Of a DNA stretch of 64,000 bases, positions 13,101-26,521 are shown one piece after another (within the stretch, counting starts at the first letter, position 1; each line of letters opens with the position of its first letter). The translations under genes and the position numbers were made by a program. Origin of the DNA: Mesaphorura yosii (lineage: Eukaryota > Arthropoda > Collembola > Poduromorpha > Tullbergiidae); assembly GCA_009869945.1 (NCBI GenBank), contig WIXG01000216.1, positions 62,001 through 126,000 of the forward strand, given 5' to 3'. Below the pieces are notes generated by a model, which saw only the letters and a program-made list of their open reading frames with translations, searched no databases and was not told the origin of the DNA.

Positions 13101-16100
13101 CAGAACAGATCAGCAGAAGCAACAGAAAGGTTATTCTAACCTAAACAAAAATTCTGGCAGACATTATGCAACTCTTTTGACCAAGTTTTCATCAGAAAAT
13201 CTAAACTAGTAACTAAGCAGATGAGAAACCATTTTCACAACACAACAAACGACAGGCCTTCATCGCCGCCTTATGGATCTTGAGGCCAAATATGTGGCTG
13301 TCCGGTCGACCTTCAGCGTAGATTTGAGGATTGCATTTAGCAAATAATCCTCATTGTAGTTTAGAGTGATGTCCCTTCCATACGCTAACGAATTCAATCT
13401 TTGTCGGACTGACTGGAAGCAGGGCACCTATTTATTTATGGTATGCTACGATTAACACTTTGCGCCTTCTAATGCAAATTAACTCACGATCAAAATTTCT
13501 CAGTTGGAAACGAATGCTAAGGGCAGAAGGACCAGCTGACTTTATTCGACATTAGTAAAGCCATATTTTACCTTTCCGCTTTCGTTTGCCTCACCTTCCA
13601 GTCTAAGTTTGGCCTTAGAACATAACATTTTTCATCTGCATTGTCTCATTTCTTCAGTTGCCTGACTGAATTCTTGCTTGTGAGCTTACGTTCACCTTTT
13701 CCGCGTGCAATGCTGTGTTTTAAGTCAAGTTGCACCAAAACGATAGAGAAAGCACTGATCAGGTAAGAACGACGACTCCGACGCGACGGACCGAGAAGGC
13801 AATGTAGACAAAGAAAGTTAATGACACAGAAGACTATCCACCACGAATGCCATTGAGAAAGAGTTCTAAATACCGAATATGTAAGTCTTTGAGTCTTTGC
13901 GATGTGTCAACCATAAATATTCTTGAATGGTTGAGCTAAACCTGATCCACATGACATTTGGAAGCCACAAGCTAACACTAAATGCTAGGTTTGTTGCATT
14001 TAACAACGCTCGCCTGGTTTACCTGAAGTACGATCACGAACCAAACGAAGGTAACGCACAACCACGCAACGGAGGCAGCAGGCAGTAAATAAGGTAAGTT
14101 ATTAAGACAGGAGGATGAACTCACAAAATACTCTGCGTGTAACTACTTACACGGGGATCTAAATAATTCCTTGTCAAAAGCCAAAGCCCTCATTCATTAA
14201 ATTCACTGGTCCGTGACGCGCCTTGTCAAAAGTTAAACGCGCAGAGGAAATCCTTCAAGTAATTATGTGTAAGGGTAATCCTCATTCCAATTTATTGAAA
14301 GCATCCATTTTGGCTATTTTTGATGAAAATTCGACCGATAACGTTGTCTGGAAATTGCGGCCTTTCGCACGCAGACGTAGATGCCTTTAAGAACTTCACG
14401 AACCTGTCAAATTATGGCCCCATTGAATCAGTTGAGGATCGGAAGCTTGAGGCCGACCGTGAATCTAGACATTTTGTAAAGAATTCGTCCTGTCCAGGTG
14501 TCAGAGCGGGTCCATTTTACGAGTTCCGAGGAACACATTGAAAATAAAATTCTGGTTAGAGCTTCAAAGTTCAAATCGATTTGTTACAGCACTCCAAATG
14601 AAATTTATGCGTTGCATGCGTAGAAACCGTTCCGTTATGGAGTGACGAGCTAAGACAATGAAATGCCATTTGATTTGTAACGTGCCCGTTACAAGAGGTC
14701 CAAGAGATTCTTGGTACTTACTTTATGTTCTATCCAACAGCAGGACATCGAATTCCAGACAAGGAACATGCATGTTGGGAAATTGCCGATCAATGCAACA
14801 CAATTGGAATGGATGGCAATGCATTCGCATTCCGTTTTATGTCCGTCTAACTCTCCCCATGTAAGAAATCAGGAAGAGACTCCAGCTGCGATGCGGCAGG
14901 AGAAGGAAATGGATGGCAATAGCATTTTAGGGTGGAGTCCAACACTGAAGATGCACTGGAAAAGTTTCCCATCTAACAGCATCTTTCCTTCCTGTTCCAA
15001 GAAGACCCTGAGAATGGACGAGCATTCGTTTTCATCAGGAAAGCTGTCAATCGAAAATTGCCAGACTCAAGAAGGGCAGCGTGGTTGGAGAAGAGAAGTT
15101 AGACCTCAACTTCAACGAAACGTTATTGAACAAATGTTTTCTTTGATTGCTGTACCGGTCCGAACTGCAATCTAACTTAATGAACTCGAATGTGCTAGCT
15201 TCAGATCTGTAACGATCCTAGCCGGTATTCGGTTATGCCTTGCCGATTGATCGAGACCCACGAATTACGAGCCGCGTGCAAAACAATAAAGGTCGTTCAC
15301 AGTGAAAACTGACGACTGAGCTCCGAATCGGTTTCGAATTCGCAATATTCCAAATTCAGAGCTAAGAATTCGATTTCCGTGCCCATCATCGATAAATGGG
15401 CGCATGCTACTGATACTACCGATGCCACGAGTAACGGTTGCGTTATACTGTGCTGACACAGTCTCAAAATTTCACCTGAGCCACTGGAGCCATAAATCCA
15501 TTCGGCAGCTGGCTCAATCCAATTTTATTCCTGACAGAATTAGACCAGTGTGCTTGGAACCGTCGAGTCGCGTCATGTCACCATGAAATATTATCCTCTC
15601 GAAAAGATAAAATGAAATAAATTGGAAAGCGAAACGAGATTGAAACAAAATCTCTGAATCTGATTGAGAGGCGATGAGATGCGTGAGATAAGTGACCAGT
15701 GCAGTATGCCAATGGTAATGGCAGCGAAGAACTGTCAATACATCGTACACAAGAGTCGAGGCTAAATATAGAACAGAAGAACGAAATACAAGTTTATATT
15801 TTGCGGCACCTTGTCTCGTCACTGGGCGAAAGTTATGCAATGCAATCCAACTCGAGTGCAGTTCATCCTTTCATCTTCTCCTCTTGGCAGATTTGGCACG
15901 CGTTCAACTCAATGACACTCGGTAAATCCTTCAAAATTGCTTGCACTCGCACGTTGTCTATGCACATGGAAATATTTCTGTCTGACTGATTCATTCACTT
16001 TGCCTTCACGTTTCATTAGCAGGTTAATCGTTTCTTTGAACCATTTCTCAAATCGTTAGCTTGGGAGAATTCCTCGACATCCCAAATGCAACATAAAATG

Positions 16101-19100
16101 CTCGCACGCCTTCTCCATGCTTTGTCCATGTTTTTAGAGAAATGCTACACAACACTGCTAAATTAAGTCATTACGCAAATGATCTTGAATATGAATCTGA
16201 AGCATCAAGCACTGCAATCTGGAAACTCATCTCGCTCACAAACAAGAGGCAGTTTCCATTATTAGCCGTTGTCTCTGTTTACGTTTGCCGTTGGCTCGAA
16301 GTGATACTTCTCTGGCTTTACGATCTTTCCAAATTATCTGAAAACGCATTAGGATGTCTGGGTTTGGCCTGTCGGTCCGCGTGCACTGCTTACCATCACC
16401 ATACATTCGTTAATTTTTGCAAAAAGTCCCCTCCGCCGTCGAATGAAAATTTAAGAAATAGCAATCATGTAACATGTCTCCTTCAAGTTAACGAAATGTG
16501 GAAAACTGTGAAGTGACAATAATATGCCAGCTGAAACATGTGCAAGTCTTCATGAAGCGATAAATAATTTAATCATCATTATGATAGTATAAAACATAAA
16601 AAAGTCTGTAGAAAACAGTCTCGTGTTCGATTGGTTACGGAGATCACATGCGTCGTGCGTTGGCGCTCTCGCGAAGTACACATTATCACAAACAGGAAGT
16701 CATCGGGCTTAAATCTAGAATTCAGTATAAATCTCAAATGGTGGAATTTAGAAAGGGCAATAATTCATTGCATCATTATAGAAATGGTCAAAGGAATGGT
16801 CTATCGGCCGCAGAGGCGGGCCACGGAATACAGCGCGCTGAGGAGCAGCCGGTTCGTGCCATTGCTGCTGAAAGGTGTCGAATGTGTCTTGAGGATTCCA
16901 CGGCTCCTGTCGAAATCAAAATTAGATACAATATATAGGGTTAAAGATCATCGCAATAATTCATTTCATAAACTAAAGTTAAGTTAAAGTTAGGATTTAT
17001 TTCTTGAAATTCTCTTCTTGCCACTCAGCAAGCAGAGAAAATACTACACTACACGAAATACGGTTCGAGAAGTGAATTGTAGAACCATTAGAAGGTAGCT
17101 GGAGAGAAGTGACACTTCAGAAGGAGAAAAAATTATGATAGATGAAGGGAACAGCATTTGTCGAAATAACCCACAATTACTTACTGCACAGTACACAAAC
17201 GCGGTGTACGTTTCGGGTTCCTTAACAAAAGTACAATGATTCCACGTAGATTGTGCGGTTTATATTTAGAATTCAAACCACACACGCACTTTGACGCACG
17301 TCTCATAACAATAATAACAAACACAAACCCGAACACGGCACGGGCCAGCAGCACAAGGCACTTCTAAATTGCAATTGCAAGAAGAGCGGAGAATAAAAGT
17401 TGAGATATATTTTCATTTAAAAGGTTAGCAGCCTATTATTATTATTGTGGAAACTGCAGAGATCTTGTACGTGTTCTGGGTTCTGTATTACTCATTTATG
17501 TCGGACTCCGTGCTAAAGGTAAGCCAAAGGTGCGTGTCCCAATTTTATTTACGTAAGAGCCGTGCTTCGTTCTGATGTGCGAGTCCTCAAAGGGAGACGC
17601 GAACGAGACGAGCCGGCTAACGAGCTCCATTGTAAAGCCATTGAACAGCAGCGTGTTTCGTACAGTCGGATTCGACTAGCAAAATATCCGCTAAATATAA
17701 TTTTACGCAAGTTTCATTTCATTCAAGTGTAACATTTAGAACTTTTGAAATGAATGAATGAAAGAAAAGTTGAAACTTTCATTTTATTAGCACGCACCGC
17801 ACCGTAAAACGCACAAATCCACAACGCGAAAGCCATAACCCACGACGAGCTATCAAGATCCTTCGTTTTTGTCTTTGCCCTAGAAAAAAGGCATTCCACT
17901 AATTTTATAAAAGCTCATCACACAGCCTGGTTGCCTTCCTTGGCGGCTGAGCTTTAATAAAACTCATTGTTTGGTTCCATCCTTCATTCTTTGTTCCGCT
18001 TACTTAACTATTCATGAATATCTTTACATAATGCTTTATTGCTCATCTTTACAACGCCCGGCGTAACTTTTTTATCAGAAACTTTGCGGGTCTGTCTAAT
18101 AAATAATACTGTCGTCTTGCATATGCATCGTAACAAGGAGAGATGACGAATCATAGAAACTTTGAGATTGAGAAGGAAAAAGTTGGGCTTGTTAAATTCG
18201 CCAAGCACCAATGAAACAATGTCCCTCCAACTAATCTTAATCTTAACCGAGTTCCTATTTTTGTTCCACATTTTCTCCGGCTGCTCGAATTCGGTTCTGG
18301 ACTTGCATTCTTTCAGAGACGCAAACAAAAGTTTCCCGTCAAACTATAATAAACTTTCTTTTCTCTTCTTCGCTCTTGTCCAGTAGTTATTCAATTACAA
18401 ACTTGAAAAAAAGCCTGTCCTCGAACGAATGAAAGCCCGGAAACTTTTAATAGGCAAAAACGCAGAAGAGACGTACAAGTAGAGTTCCAGCAATAGGATT
18501 TGATTTCACCATTTTAAATCCTTCCTGTTCGCGATTCGAGTGCTTAATTCGAGCTTCAACCAGAAACTTTTCTTTTTTCTACTCGACCAGATTCTTCAAC
18601 ACTACCTTTCTTTGTGTGTTTTTGTAATAAAATATCACCAATTCCATTCTAGGCGTTGGAAACCAAGTTCCATTCACACCTGCACTCATTGATTTTCATA
18701 TTTGGTTCTTATTAAGACAAATGTTTGCCGCCAGAGTTCATTTGACATGGTGTTCTTTTCACCCTTGTTTGTGCTTGGCAGCACTGCACAAGTGAGTCAT
18801 TCTTAAATTTATTGGGTTTAACCCTTGCGTAATAACAGACGTCAATCACATAAATTACGAAAATGGAGAATATTTTCAGTACCATTTCAGGATAACATAC
18901 TCAATAATTAAGTAATTACCTTAACTGATGAGGAGAAAGGATACGTCATTCCATAATTCATTTGCGATGTCCATAAACAGCAATGGAGCAGGATACAAAC
19001 ATTGATTCCGTGATTCCATGTTCGATTCAATATTATCGGATCAAAAATATCACAGCTGGACATTGAGTTCGGTGAGAGAAATTGGTTGCAAAGGTCTTCA

Positions 19101-21089
19101 AAAAGACCATGAACAGTTACGAACTCGTGGAGTTCTCAGCCCAGCCCACGAGTCAATTTGAGATTTGTTTTGAATAAGTTGATAAATTTAGCAGTTTGAA
19201 GCAATTAAGCTCAAAATTTTAAACACGATTAACATAATAAGGAGAGTCGGCGTTATATTCCAGAGAATGCAGGTCGATAGTGGAACAAGCTGACACAAAA
19301 GCATTGATGTATTTGAAATCAGGTCATTTACATCAAATTAAGTTCAAAAGACTTTAATGGGCCTGAATCTCACATTACCAGCAGCAGCGCCAGGGTCACA
19401 TCACGTTGATAATTTATTCCGTTCACAGCACGAGCTTAAGCAGAGACATCTTAACGCATAGATTAATTTGCATTAAATTAGTGCAAGTAAACTAAGCGAA
19501 CAAAGCAGGGACTGCAGCAGGTGTAAATTATTTTTAGCATCGGGATACTGAAACCTGTAGAGTGCGAGGCAAATACAGAAACTGTAGCGGAGAAGCAACT
19601 ATAAACCAAAACACATATTATGAAAGATAATTCACAGACAAGGAAGAATTGCAAGTGTAATTCTCACACCATCTCTCACCATTCCATTGCACACAGGTTT
19701 CGCGGTGCCGCAGACTGCGCACGAGTTTGTAATTTGCACTTACGGACAGGCAACGACACAACAATAGGAGTTACGAGTTTCTTGAATATTAGTCGCATGT
19801 TTACAAGAAATCTGAAATCATGTTGGATAGCCAGAATGATATCTCGAACTTTTACATGGATTCGAAGGCGAAGACACGAATTTCATGATTCGCATGATAA
19901 TTTATTCATGCTTTAACACCACCTCAAAGTCTCTCACCCCGAAGAACAATACGATCTTAAAGCCTTACGGCCTAGTGCGTCTTCGCATTGTCTTCCAACC
20001 CATTAGACACTGAACTACATCCACTTTCCTGCGAGCGCAGCAGTCATAACGCAAAACACACGAAGTGCGTGTAACAAATAAAGTAAATACACATTGTGTG
20101 AAACAAAACTTCACAAAACTGTCTCATCCGTTTCCTTTCCTTTCAATTTACTCGGCGACACAAGTCCCATCAACTTATTTGCGTACTTGCCAGTTTCGGC
20201 ATGTGTGCGATTGCCTTCTTTGCCCGTTACGTAAAGATGCTTTATTGTTGCCATCTTATCACCCGTAAATGTAAGCGAGCGTAAGGGCTCAGCTCAACTA
20301 CAGCATGAATCACACAAGAAATGACGTGCAACAATTTGAATCCAAATATGGAAACATTCGGCTGATGCTGAGTAAAAGCAAACGACTTCTCCGTCAAGAG
20401 GACAAAATATGACCCACATCGTGCATGAGAAGATTCTTCGTGACCCAAGTGAACGGTCGTTGAAAAATAGCATTTGAATGCGGACTGTGGATCTCTCCGG
20501 GAATCACCGCAACGTAAATCAGGATAGCAATCAATTTTCGAAAGCTGGTTGTTTGTCTTTTCTTCTGTGTTTTGTTTTGAGTGTAGTATTTTTGTAGCCG
20601 CTGATGCCATGTTTATTCCGCATACGGTTGTTTATGTCGTGCAAGATTAAAGAGATTAAACTTGATGCGGAGAAGGTTGACCTCCGCGTCCATTTGTGCA
20701 GCGTTAAGCATGGGGTTTATTAGGACACCTTCAACAAACAGCTCAGCGCATGGGAAAGGCATTGAGGCTTCATACGTCAAAAGTTCGATTGTGCTTAAAG
20801 AAAAGCAACATTGGCACTTTAAAGGTTAATATATTCAGAGTTGCAATGCAAACGCGAAATGAGATTGGAGTGGAGCATAAAATAACCAATATTACGATGA
20901 AAGATGATCTTGAACTGTGAGAATTAATTTAGTCAGTAGGAATTTCCCCAATCGCAGCGCAGCTGTTCTATATGAAGTGTCTCGGATTCAGTGAAGTAGC
21001 GCGAATTGTGGCGAAGATGCAAATTGCAAATCTGTTCCTCCGGAGGATCAGTCAGAAAGCAGGAGAGCTGATGCAGTTTGTTGACTCAC

Positions 21090-21192
21090 CTAAATTGTCT
21101 CCGAGGATGAGAGTCGCCGTCAGCGAAACCCAGAAAAGTGATAAAACAAAATTGTACTTCCACTTCCACATCATCAGCAGTTGCTTATTCAT
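21090..21192 (-). CDS. Partial gene: signal-peptide first exon
   Basis: On the minus strand an ATG at 21192 opens a 34-codon frame starting MNKQLLMMWKWKYNF, then a hydrophobic core (VLSLFWVSLTATLIL) and a plausible cleavage region ending GDNL. The frame then runs straight into a good splice donor, AG/gtgagt, leaving a phase-1 junction. A stop lies in frame upstream of the ATG. A signal-peptide exon followed by a phase-1 intron is typical of secreted or cell-surface proteins, including Ig-superfamily and ligand-gated channel genes. The remaining exons must lie below 21 kb or beyond the left end. I could not find them, so the product is unknown. A chance hydrophobic frame is the main alternative. 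Confidence 0.4.
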
Positions 21193-23043
21193 GATTGAAT
21201 TTACACTACGAGACACGAGTCATTTCTTTTCACTTTTTCTAGAACAACTCACTCTGTTCTGCTCTATTAACACTCTCAAATTCCAATACAGACAAGAGAC
21301 TCACAAACCCGATTTCGACTGCTGTCAATCCATTTTGGAGGAATGTCAGGCAATCCGAAGAATACTAAATCTTTTCAAACTCAATTGTTGCCTTCACTGT
21401 TTCGTCTGTTTTCGAGCAATTTACACGAACTTGATTCAATTCACGTTCTCTCGAAGAGTTCGAATGAAATTTCTGGTTGTCTTCATCAAGTGATACTGCC
21501 TGTCTGTTCAATTCAATTGCACACGGGGCACGCTGCACTTTTACAGGAATTCTGATTCCGGCATCTCACATTCCATGCCAGTTTTACTTTTTACAGCACT
21601 CCACATTAAAAAAGTTATAAAGTTGCATCAAATATTCATTCTCAACAACAGAGCTGATATACGTGAGAACGAGGAAGAATTCTATAAAACATTAGCTCAA
21701 ATGTGCAACTCGTCGTTCAAAACACTTTGCACATGCAACTAAAAATTATCGGCCAAAACCAGTTAAAAGCCAATCGGCACAGCTACAACAAGAAATTGCC
21801 ACCGCGTCCGGATTTTTATTCGAAGTTTTAAGCAAGAGTGAAGCGTAAACTTGAACTCGCTGGAGAAATGAGAAACAGAGACGCACTGAACAGCAGGATG
21901 TTTTCAAACCGGCATACAAGAGCCAACTGATCTCCGCATGAAAGCTCCGACAATGGGAGAGTAAGTAGAGACTGTATAAAGAGTTCTACGCTTACGCGTA
22001 AAGAGTTCTCCCACTGCTTGTAGTAAGTTGGAACTTACTTCACCTTGCTCTTTGAGCAAATACAACCAAATGGTTTTCTATTTCCAGTGTAACTTATGGT
22101 ACCCAGCTTCTACTACGTTACGCCTATCTTTAATCTTCGTATTAGCCGATCATTGATAATCATAGGCATGGTTATCTCGTACTTTAAGGTTAAGAGCCTC
22201 ATAAAACTGGCACAGCGACCATAAACAGGAAGAAAGTTAAACGGTCACAGGTGATGACAGTTTGGGCTACTAAAACTTAATGTCTCGCAAGGAAGATAAG
22301 AAAGTTTGTTCACCTTATCGCCAACTGCGATTGCATCTTCAATATTTCCATAGAGTTTAGAATTGTGAATTAGGGCACATTTATTTGTGAGGTTGTGTGT
22401 AAAAATCTATTGAAACATCGGTTTCGAAGAGTATTGAATGCAAGATGGAAGGAAAGAGGTTTAAAAGGGTAGGTAATTGCAGAAGCACGCGTATTCATCG
22501 GCCGCATCAGACTAGAATTAAAATTTGTCGGAAATGAAGCACGAATTCTGCCCGCATGAGGAACTAGACGTAAACAGTATCAATACAAGAGATGGAACGA
22601 CCTTTTCTTCAACTGCAGGGTATGTTGACTAATAATACGACAATTTAATACCTTAAGTGCATGAAAGAGTAAACATTCACATAAATTCTATCCTATACAA
22701 TAAATATCGTAAACAAAACGAAGCCTCCAATCGCCCTTTTCGTCAACAAGTAGAAAAGAATTCTAATTCAATTTCATGAAACTTAAATCTGTCATTATAA
22801 TTACTAATTACTCTGTAAAACTTGCTTAACATTCAGACACAAACCGTAAACATGCTTTGCTTTACCTCTTAGAGGAAATGTCAGCTTGGCTGCAATTACA
22901 TGTGTGAAATTTACAACCTAACATCTATGATAATTTTCCACTTTCCACGAAGAAGTTCCTAAACTTTAAGTAATGTCCTTGAGTAAGTTTAAATAAAATT
23001 GTCTCTGCCAGACAAATGTTGTAATCTACTCAAACTCGAACCT
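21193..23043. other. Intergenic, nothing recognised
   Basis: AT-rich sequence between the signal-peptide exon and the NonA 3' end. A short direct repeat AAGAGTTCT flanks an acgcttacgcgt segment near 22.0 kb. I see no coding exon, RNA gene or transposon end. Confidence 0.4.
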
Positions 23044-23049
23044 TTTAAT
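23044..23049 (-). terminator. Possible poly(A) signal of the NonA gene
   Basis: ATTAAA on the minus strand, about 210 bases past the NonA stop codon; a common variant poly(A) signal. No closer AATAAA was seen on that strand. Confidence 0.3.
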
Positions 23050-23255
23050 CCTAATTTAACGAAGTACGAATTAGCAAATCAAAAGTTTGTGGTTGAGATG
23101 AGATTTCATCATCCTTGAAGAATGAAGGGAAATTACTTCTAATATCTACAGCCCAAGGCGGTAATTTAGTATTTTTTGGATGTTCAAGAGCAGCTGAGCT
23201 GATAATCGAACTTGGGCATAAAATGTTTTGAGTGCTGTATGCTGTTCCTACTCTT

Positions 23256-26200
23256 TTAGCGTCTTCCACCTCTTCCTCTAAACGGGCCTCTAAAGACTCC
23301 GCGACCTGGGCCACCCATGCCTCCTCTCGGAGGACCACGTGGGACCGGGCCCATAAAGCGTTGCCCTTGTGGCTCATTTTGTTGAAACTGCGACTGTCCA
23401 AAATTTCCACCCATTTGACCAAAGCCAAATGGTCCGACTTCCTGTTAGAGTTTGTGAATTTATGAAAAAAAATGTAGAAATTGCCAGCAAGAAAAATTAA
23501 GTTCGCGTTTAACCTATTCAAGTCCTAATTAGATCAAATTTACTAGATTGAAGATACGACGAACTGAATGAATGGAATGAGATCACTTTAGATATTTGCT
23601 GCTGTCGCAAATATATTACATCGCCAACGAAAGGAGTTTATGAGCAGCAGATGTAAAAATTAAGCAGCAAAGGTCGCAAGTTATCTAGGTGTGCCAATAA
23701 CCCTTGCTCTTTCAGTTTCAGAAATGTTCCTCTGCTCAGAAAATAGGACTTTAAGACGATTGAATATGCATGCATTCATAATCTATCCTTATCTGAATTT
23801 GCACTCTTGAGTCAAACTGACACATTTCCATATTCACTGCACCAAAGACTGTACAGTGACGATAGTAGGCAGGTTTGACAAATTAACATTTGTACCCTTG
23901 CCCTGTCTTAACTCTCTTAACTTTTGCATATTGAGCAATGAATTTGAACACTACTCTACCAAATTGTGGTAACTAATCACCACAATTTAAGTATTTTCAT
24001 AATAAAATTTGTGCACGCATTATTTCATTCATGCTAATTTTCCCTACTCCACAATAATGCGTGAGAAATGACAAGTATGTAGAATTCAACTTTCATAAAA
24101 TCAGAATCCCTTATTTAAAAGTGGTCTGATGTCACTAAACTATTGACACTACTGTATGAGAGGAAATCTTCCCAAATCTAAAGTTCTTAGAATAAGACAT
24201 GAAAGTATTACTCACCCAAGTAGGTCCACTCTGCCCACCTTCATCTCCACCTTGCAAGTGTGACATCAATGATTGTGGGGGCATTGGTGGCGGTGCCAAA
24301 GGCATGCTGTTCCCGCCCATTTCTGAGAGTAGAGAAGACAGACATTCTAAATACAATTGTCGGTTCAGATTGTATACGCATGCCGCTGATGATTGTGATA
24401 AACGTAATCATCTGCCCTTTGATACAATTTCTACAACCTCCGTATTACAGATTGCTAATTCAATATTATTTCGGAAATTAAAAATGGTTTTCAAAATATT
24501 TAGAATAGTACCCCCACTTGGATCCTCATCTTGAGGCATATCCATGTTAGCCTGTGGCTGAGATTCATTCATTCTGCCGTTAAATGCCCCTGGTCCTCCT
24601 CCGCCACCACCAATGAAGTTCCGTGGAACTCGCTGCATTGGCTGCATTCTCGTCTCCCATTCCATCTTGTGTCTTTCTTGATCAAGTTCTCGTTGTCGTA
24701 GTTCTGAAAAAGGAATGTTATCATTTAATTTTATTACCACAAAAAAGTCACCCATACGACATAAGCAAAAGTGGTGCTTACGCTGGCGCAACATGTCAGT
24801 TTCGTAGTCATAACGTGCCAATTCCATCTGCGCTTGCAGTTTGTCGAATTCCTTTTGCATTTCTTCCTTCAATTCAAGTTCCTTCGCTTTAAATTCGGCG
24901 GTCAATGTCTTCCACTTTTCTCCGAACTCGCTCTCGAAAGTGCCAGGCTCAGCAACTCTCGGACCAAGCTCTCTTGCCTTGTAGTAGCTATTTTCCTGAT
25001 TCTTGGTGAATTCTCGTCTCGGCAGATTAGCTTCAAGCAATCCTTCGTCCACTTCATACATTTCGGAGAGCTCAGTTATAACAGGTCGTAATTCAGATGT
25101 CAAAAAGAAGCACTTTTCAGTGCAGAACTTGTGTGCAAACTGAGCGTTGTTCTTTCTGGTAAAATCGACGAAGCCTTCGCCAAGGGATCGGCCTTTTTCA
25201 TCAACAAATACTAGTGCTTTCTCGACCTAAAAAACAGAATTTTTTTATTTAAAGTGTGGATAACGAAGGTGCAAATTCTGATTGATTTGGAACTCAAGGT
25301 CAGAATAAAGCAGCTAGAATTATTTTCAAGCGGATCAAACGGTAATTCCTTTTCATCATTATAACTATAACTCAACAACCAAATTCATAACGTGAAGCTA
25401 AAATGACTCACCTCACCGAAAACTCCGAACGCCAACTCCAGCAATTCATTTGATACCATTGGGCTCAAATTCCTGACCTTAACTCGTACATTTGCTGGTG
25501 CAAAGCGGACCTTCAGTGGACGACCTTTCACCGGTCTTTGATCCAGTTCAGCTCTTGCTCGTTCAGCGCTTGCTCTGAAGTCCTACGATAGAATTAAAGA
25601 TAAACTATTTAAAAACTGCAACTTTTAAATTGTCTCACGTATGTCTTTCATCATCGAAATAAAAATCAGAAGTAAATAGCAGCCACAGAACATTTTTCAT
25701 AATATTCAAACGGTAATTCCGTGATTTCATCATATCAAACCTATATTTCATTGTCTATCATTCTAGTTCGCAATAATTTGTTCGAAGTTCAGTTGGCTGG
25801 GTTAACTTACCAGTTTTAGAAATGCAAAATTTTTCTCTCTGTTGATAAACACTTCATCAATTTCTCCATATTCTCCAAACATCCCCTTTATGTCAGCTTC
25901 TGTCACATCCGGAGATATGTTTCCGATATACAGACGGGTGTTTGCAAGGAATTTCTTTGCCTCATACTGCTTAGGTGGTAAGTCGCCACTGGGACCTTGA
26001 ATTGCCATGAGCTTGTCAAATACGCGGCCCTGTATCAGAAAATTGAACTATTGATTGGAATTGAAGGTATTTGAGGAAGAATAATAGAGACGAGCTTAAT
26101 TCCACTTACATCTGGTCCTTGGACTTTGGGTTTCTTGTTCATGGGGCCATCAAAGTCATTGTTACTGTGAAAATGTCCTTGATTTCTATTAAAATTGCCA

Positions 26201-26521
26201 CCACCTCCTCCCCCTCCTCTACCGCCGCGATGCTGAAAGCCACCACCTAGTGAGGGTACAAATGTCTATAGAACTACTTGTTTAAAGTGTTTACCGCTAA
26301 CGTTCTATAATGTGTTGAGGTAGAACTTAGCGAAGTTCCTGCAGGACAGTACAGTTATAGATTAAAAGTTCTTTACAAATCTTGAACTCACCTCGCCTCC
26401 TCTTCTGCATGTTCTGCTTATTTTGACCACCGCTGGTGCCTCCACCGGCTGCATTTCCTCCTTCAGTTTTTATTTCCATTTTGGGCTTGGTAGGTTCTAA
26501 TACTTTGATTGCAGCACTCAT
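23256..26521 (-). CDS. nonA: NonA/NONO-like (DBHS family) RNA-binding protein
   Basis: Eight coding exons: 26521-26392, 26110-26246, 25811-26029, 25412-25582, 24782-25226, 24512-24703, 24216-24322 and 23256-23441, giving 528 residues. DBHS proteins are nuclear and act in splicing, transcription and paraspeckle-type complexes as obligate dimers. The glycine-rich N-terminus precedes RRM1 (about 120-190, RNP2 LYIGNI, RNP1-like KNFAFLKL), RRM2 (about 195-265, starting VKVRNLSP), a NOPS linker, and a long charged coiled coil (about 310-400). The last exon is rich in RGG and FGG-type residues and ends RGRGGRR. The order RRM-RRM-NOPS-coiled coil is diagnostic for the NONO/SFPQ/PSPC1 family. The start chosen is the first true ATG (MSAAIKVLEP); upstream in-frame sequence has no ATG. 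All introns are GT-AG and in phase. It is divergent from the carboxypeptidase gene 790 bases away. Confidence 0.93.

Larger units (their letters stand above)
1..21089. other. Gene-poor stretch, no gene identified
   Basis: I read both strands for long frames, splice-flanked exons and RNA gene boxes and found nothing that holds together. Open frames here reach 120-154 codons, about what chance gives in AT-rich sequence of this length, and none resembles a known domain. The stretch contains short simple repeats (GAT run near 4436, CAG run near 7178), a few TATA-like boxes listed separately, and a small GC-rich island near 16.79-16.92 kb. Because a signal-peptide exon sits just to the right on the minus strand and ends in a splice donor, the whole stretch may be a long first intron. 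That is inference; plain intergenic DNA is equally possible. Confidence 0.5.

Noticed and set aside
14711-15175. 154-codon plus-strand frame
   Set aside because: No recognisable domain, mixed low-information composition, no splice or promoter context, and length near the chance expectation. Other frames over the same bases look no better.
19048-19075. TATCACAGCTGG, similar to the start of miR-2 family microRNAs
   Set aside because: Flanking sequence does not fold into a matching hairpin, so the seed match alone is chance.
20972-21493. 173-codon plus-strand frame, the longest in the left third
   Set aside because: No similarity and no codon pattern. It overlaps the more convincing signal-peptide exon on the opposite strand.
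24408-24511. Reading through after NonA exon 6
   Set aside because: The frame stays open for some codons, but a splice to 24322 keeps phase and continues the family-typical C-terminus, so this is intron.
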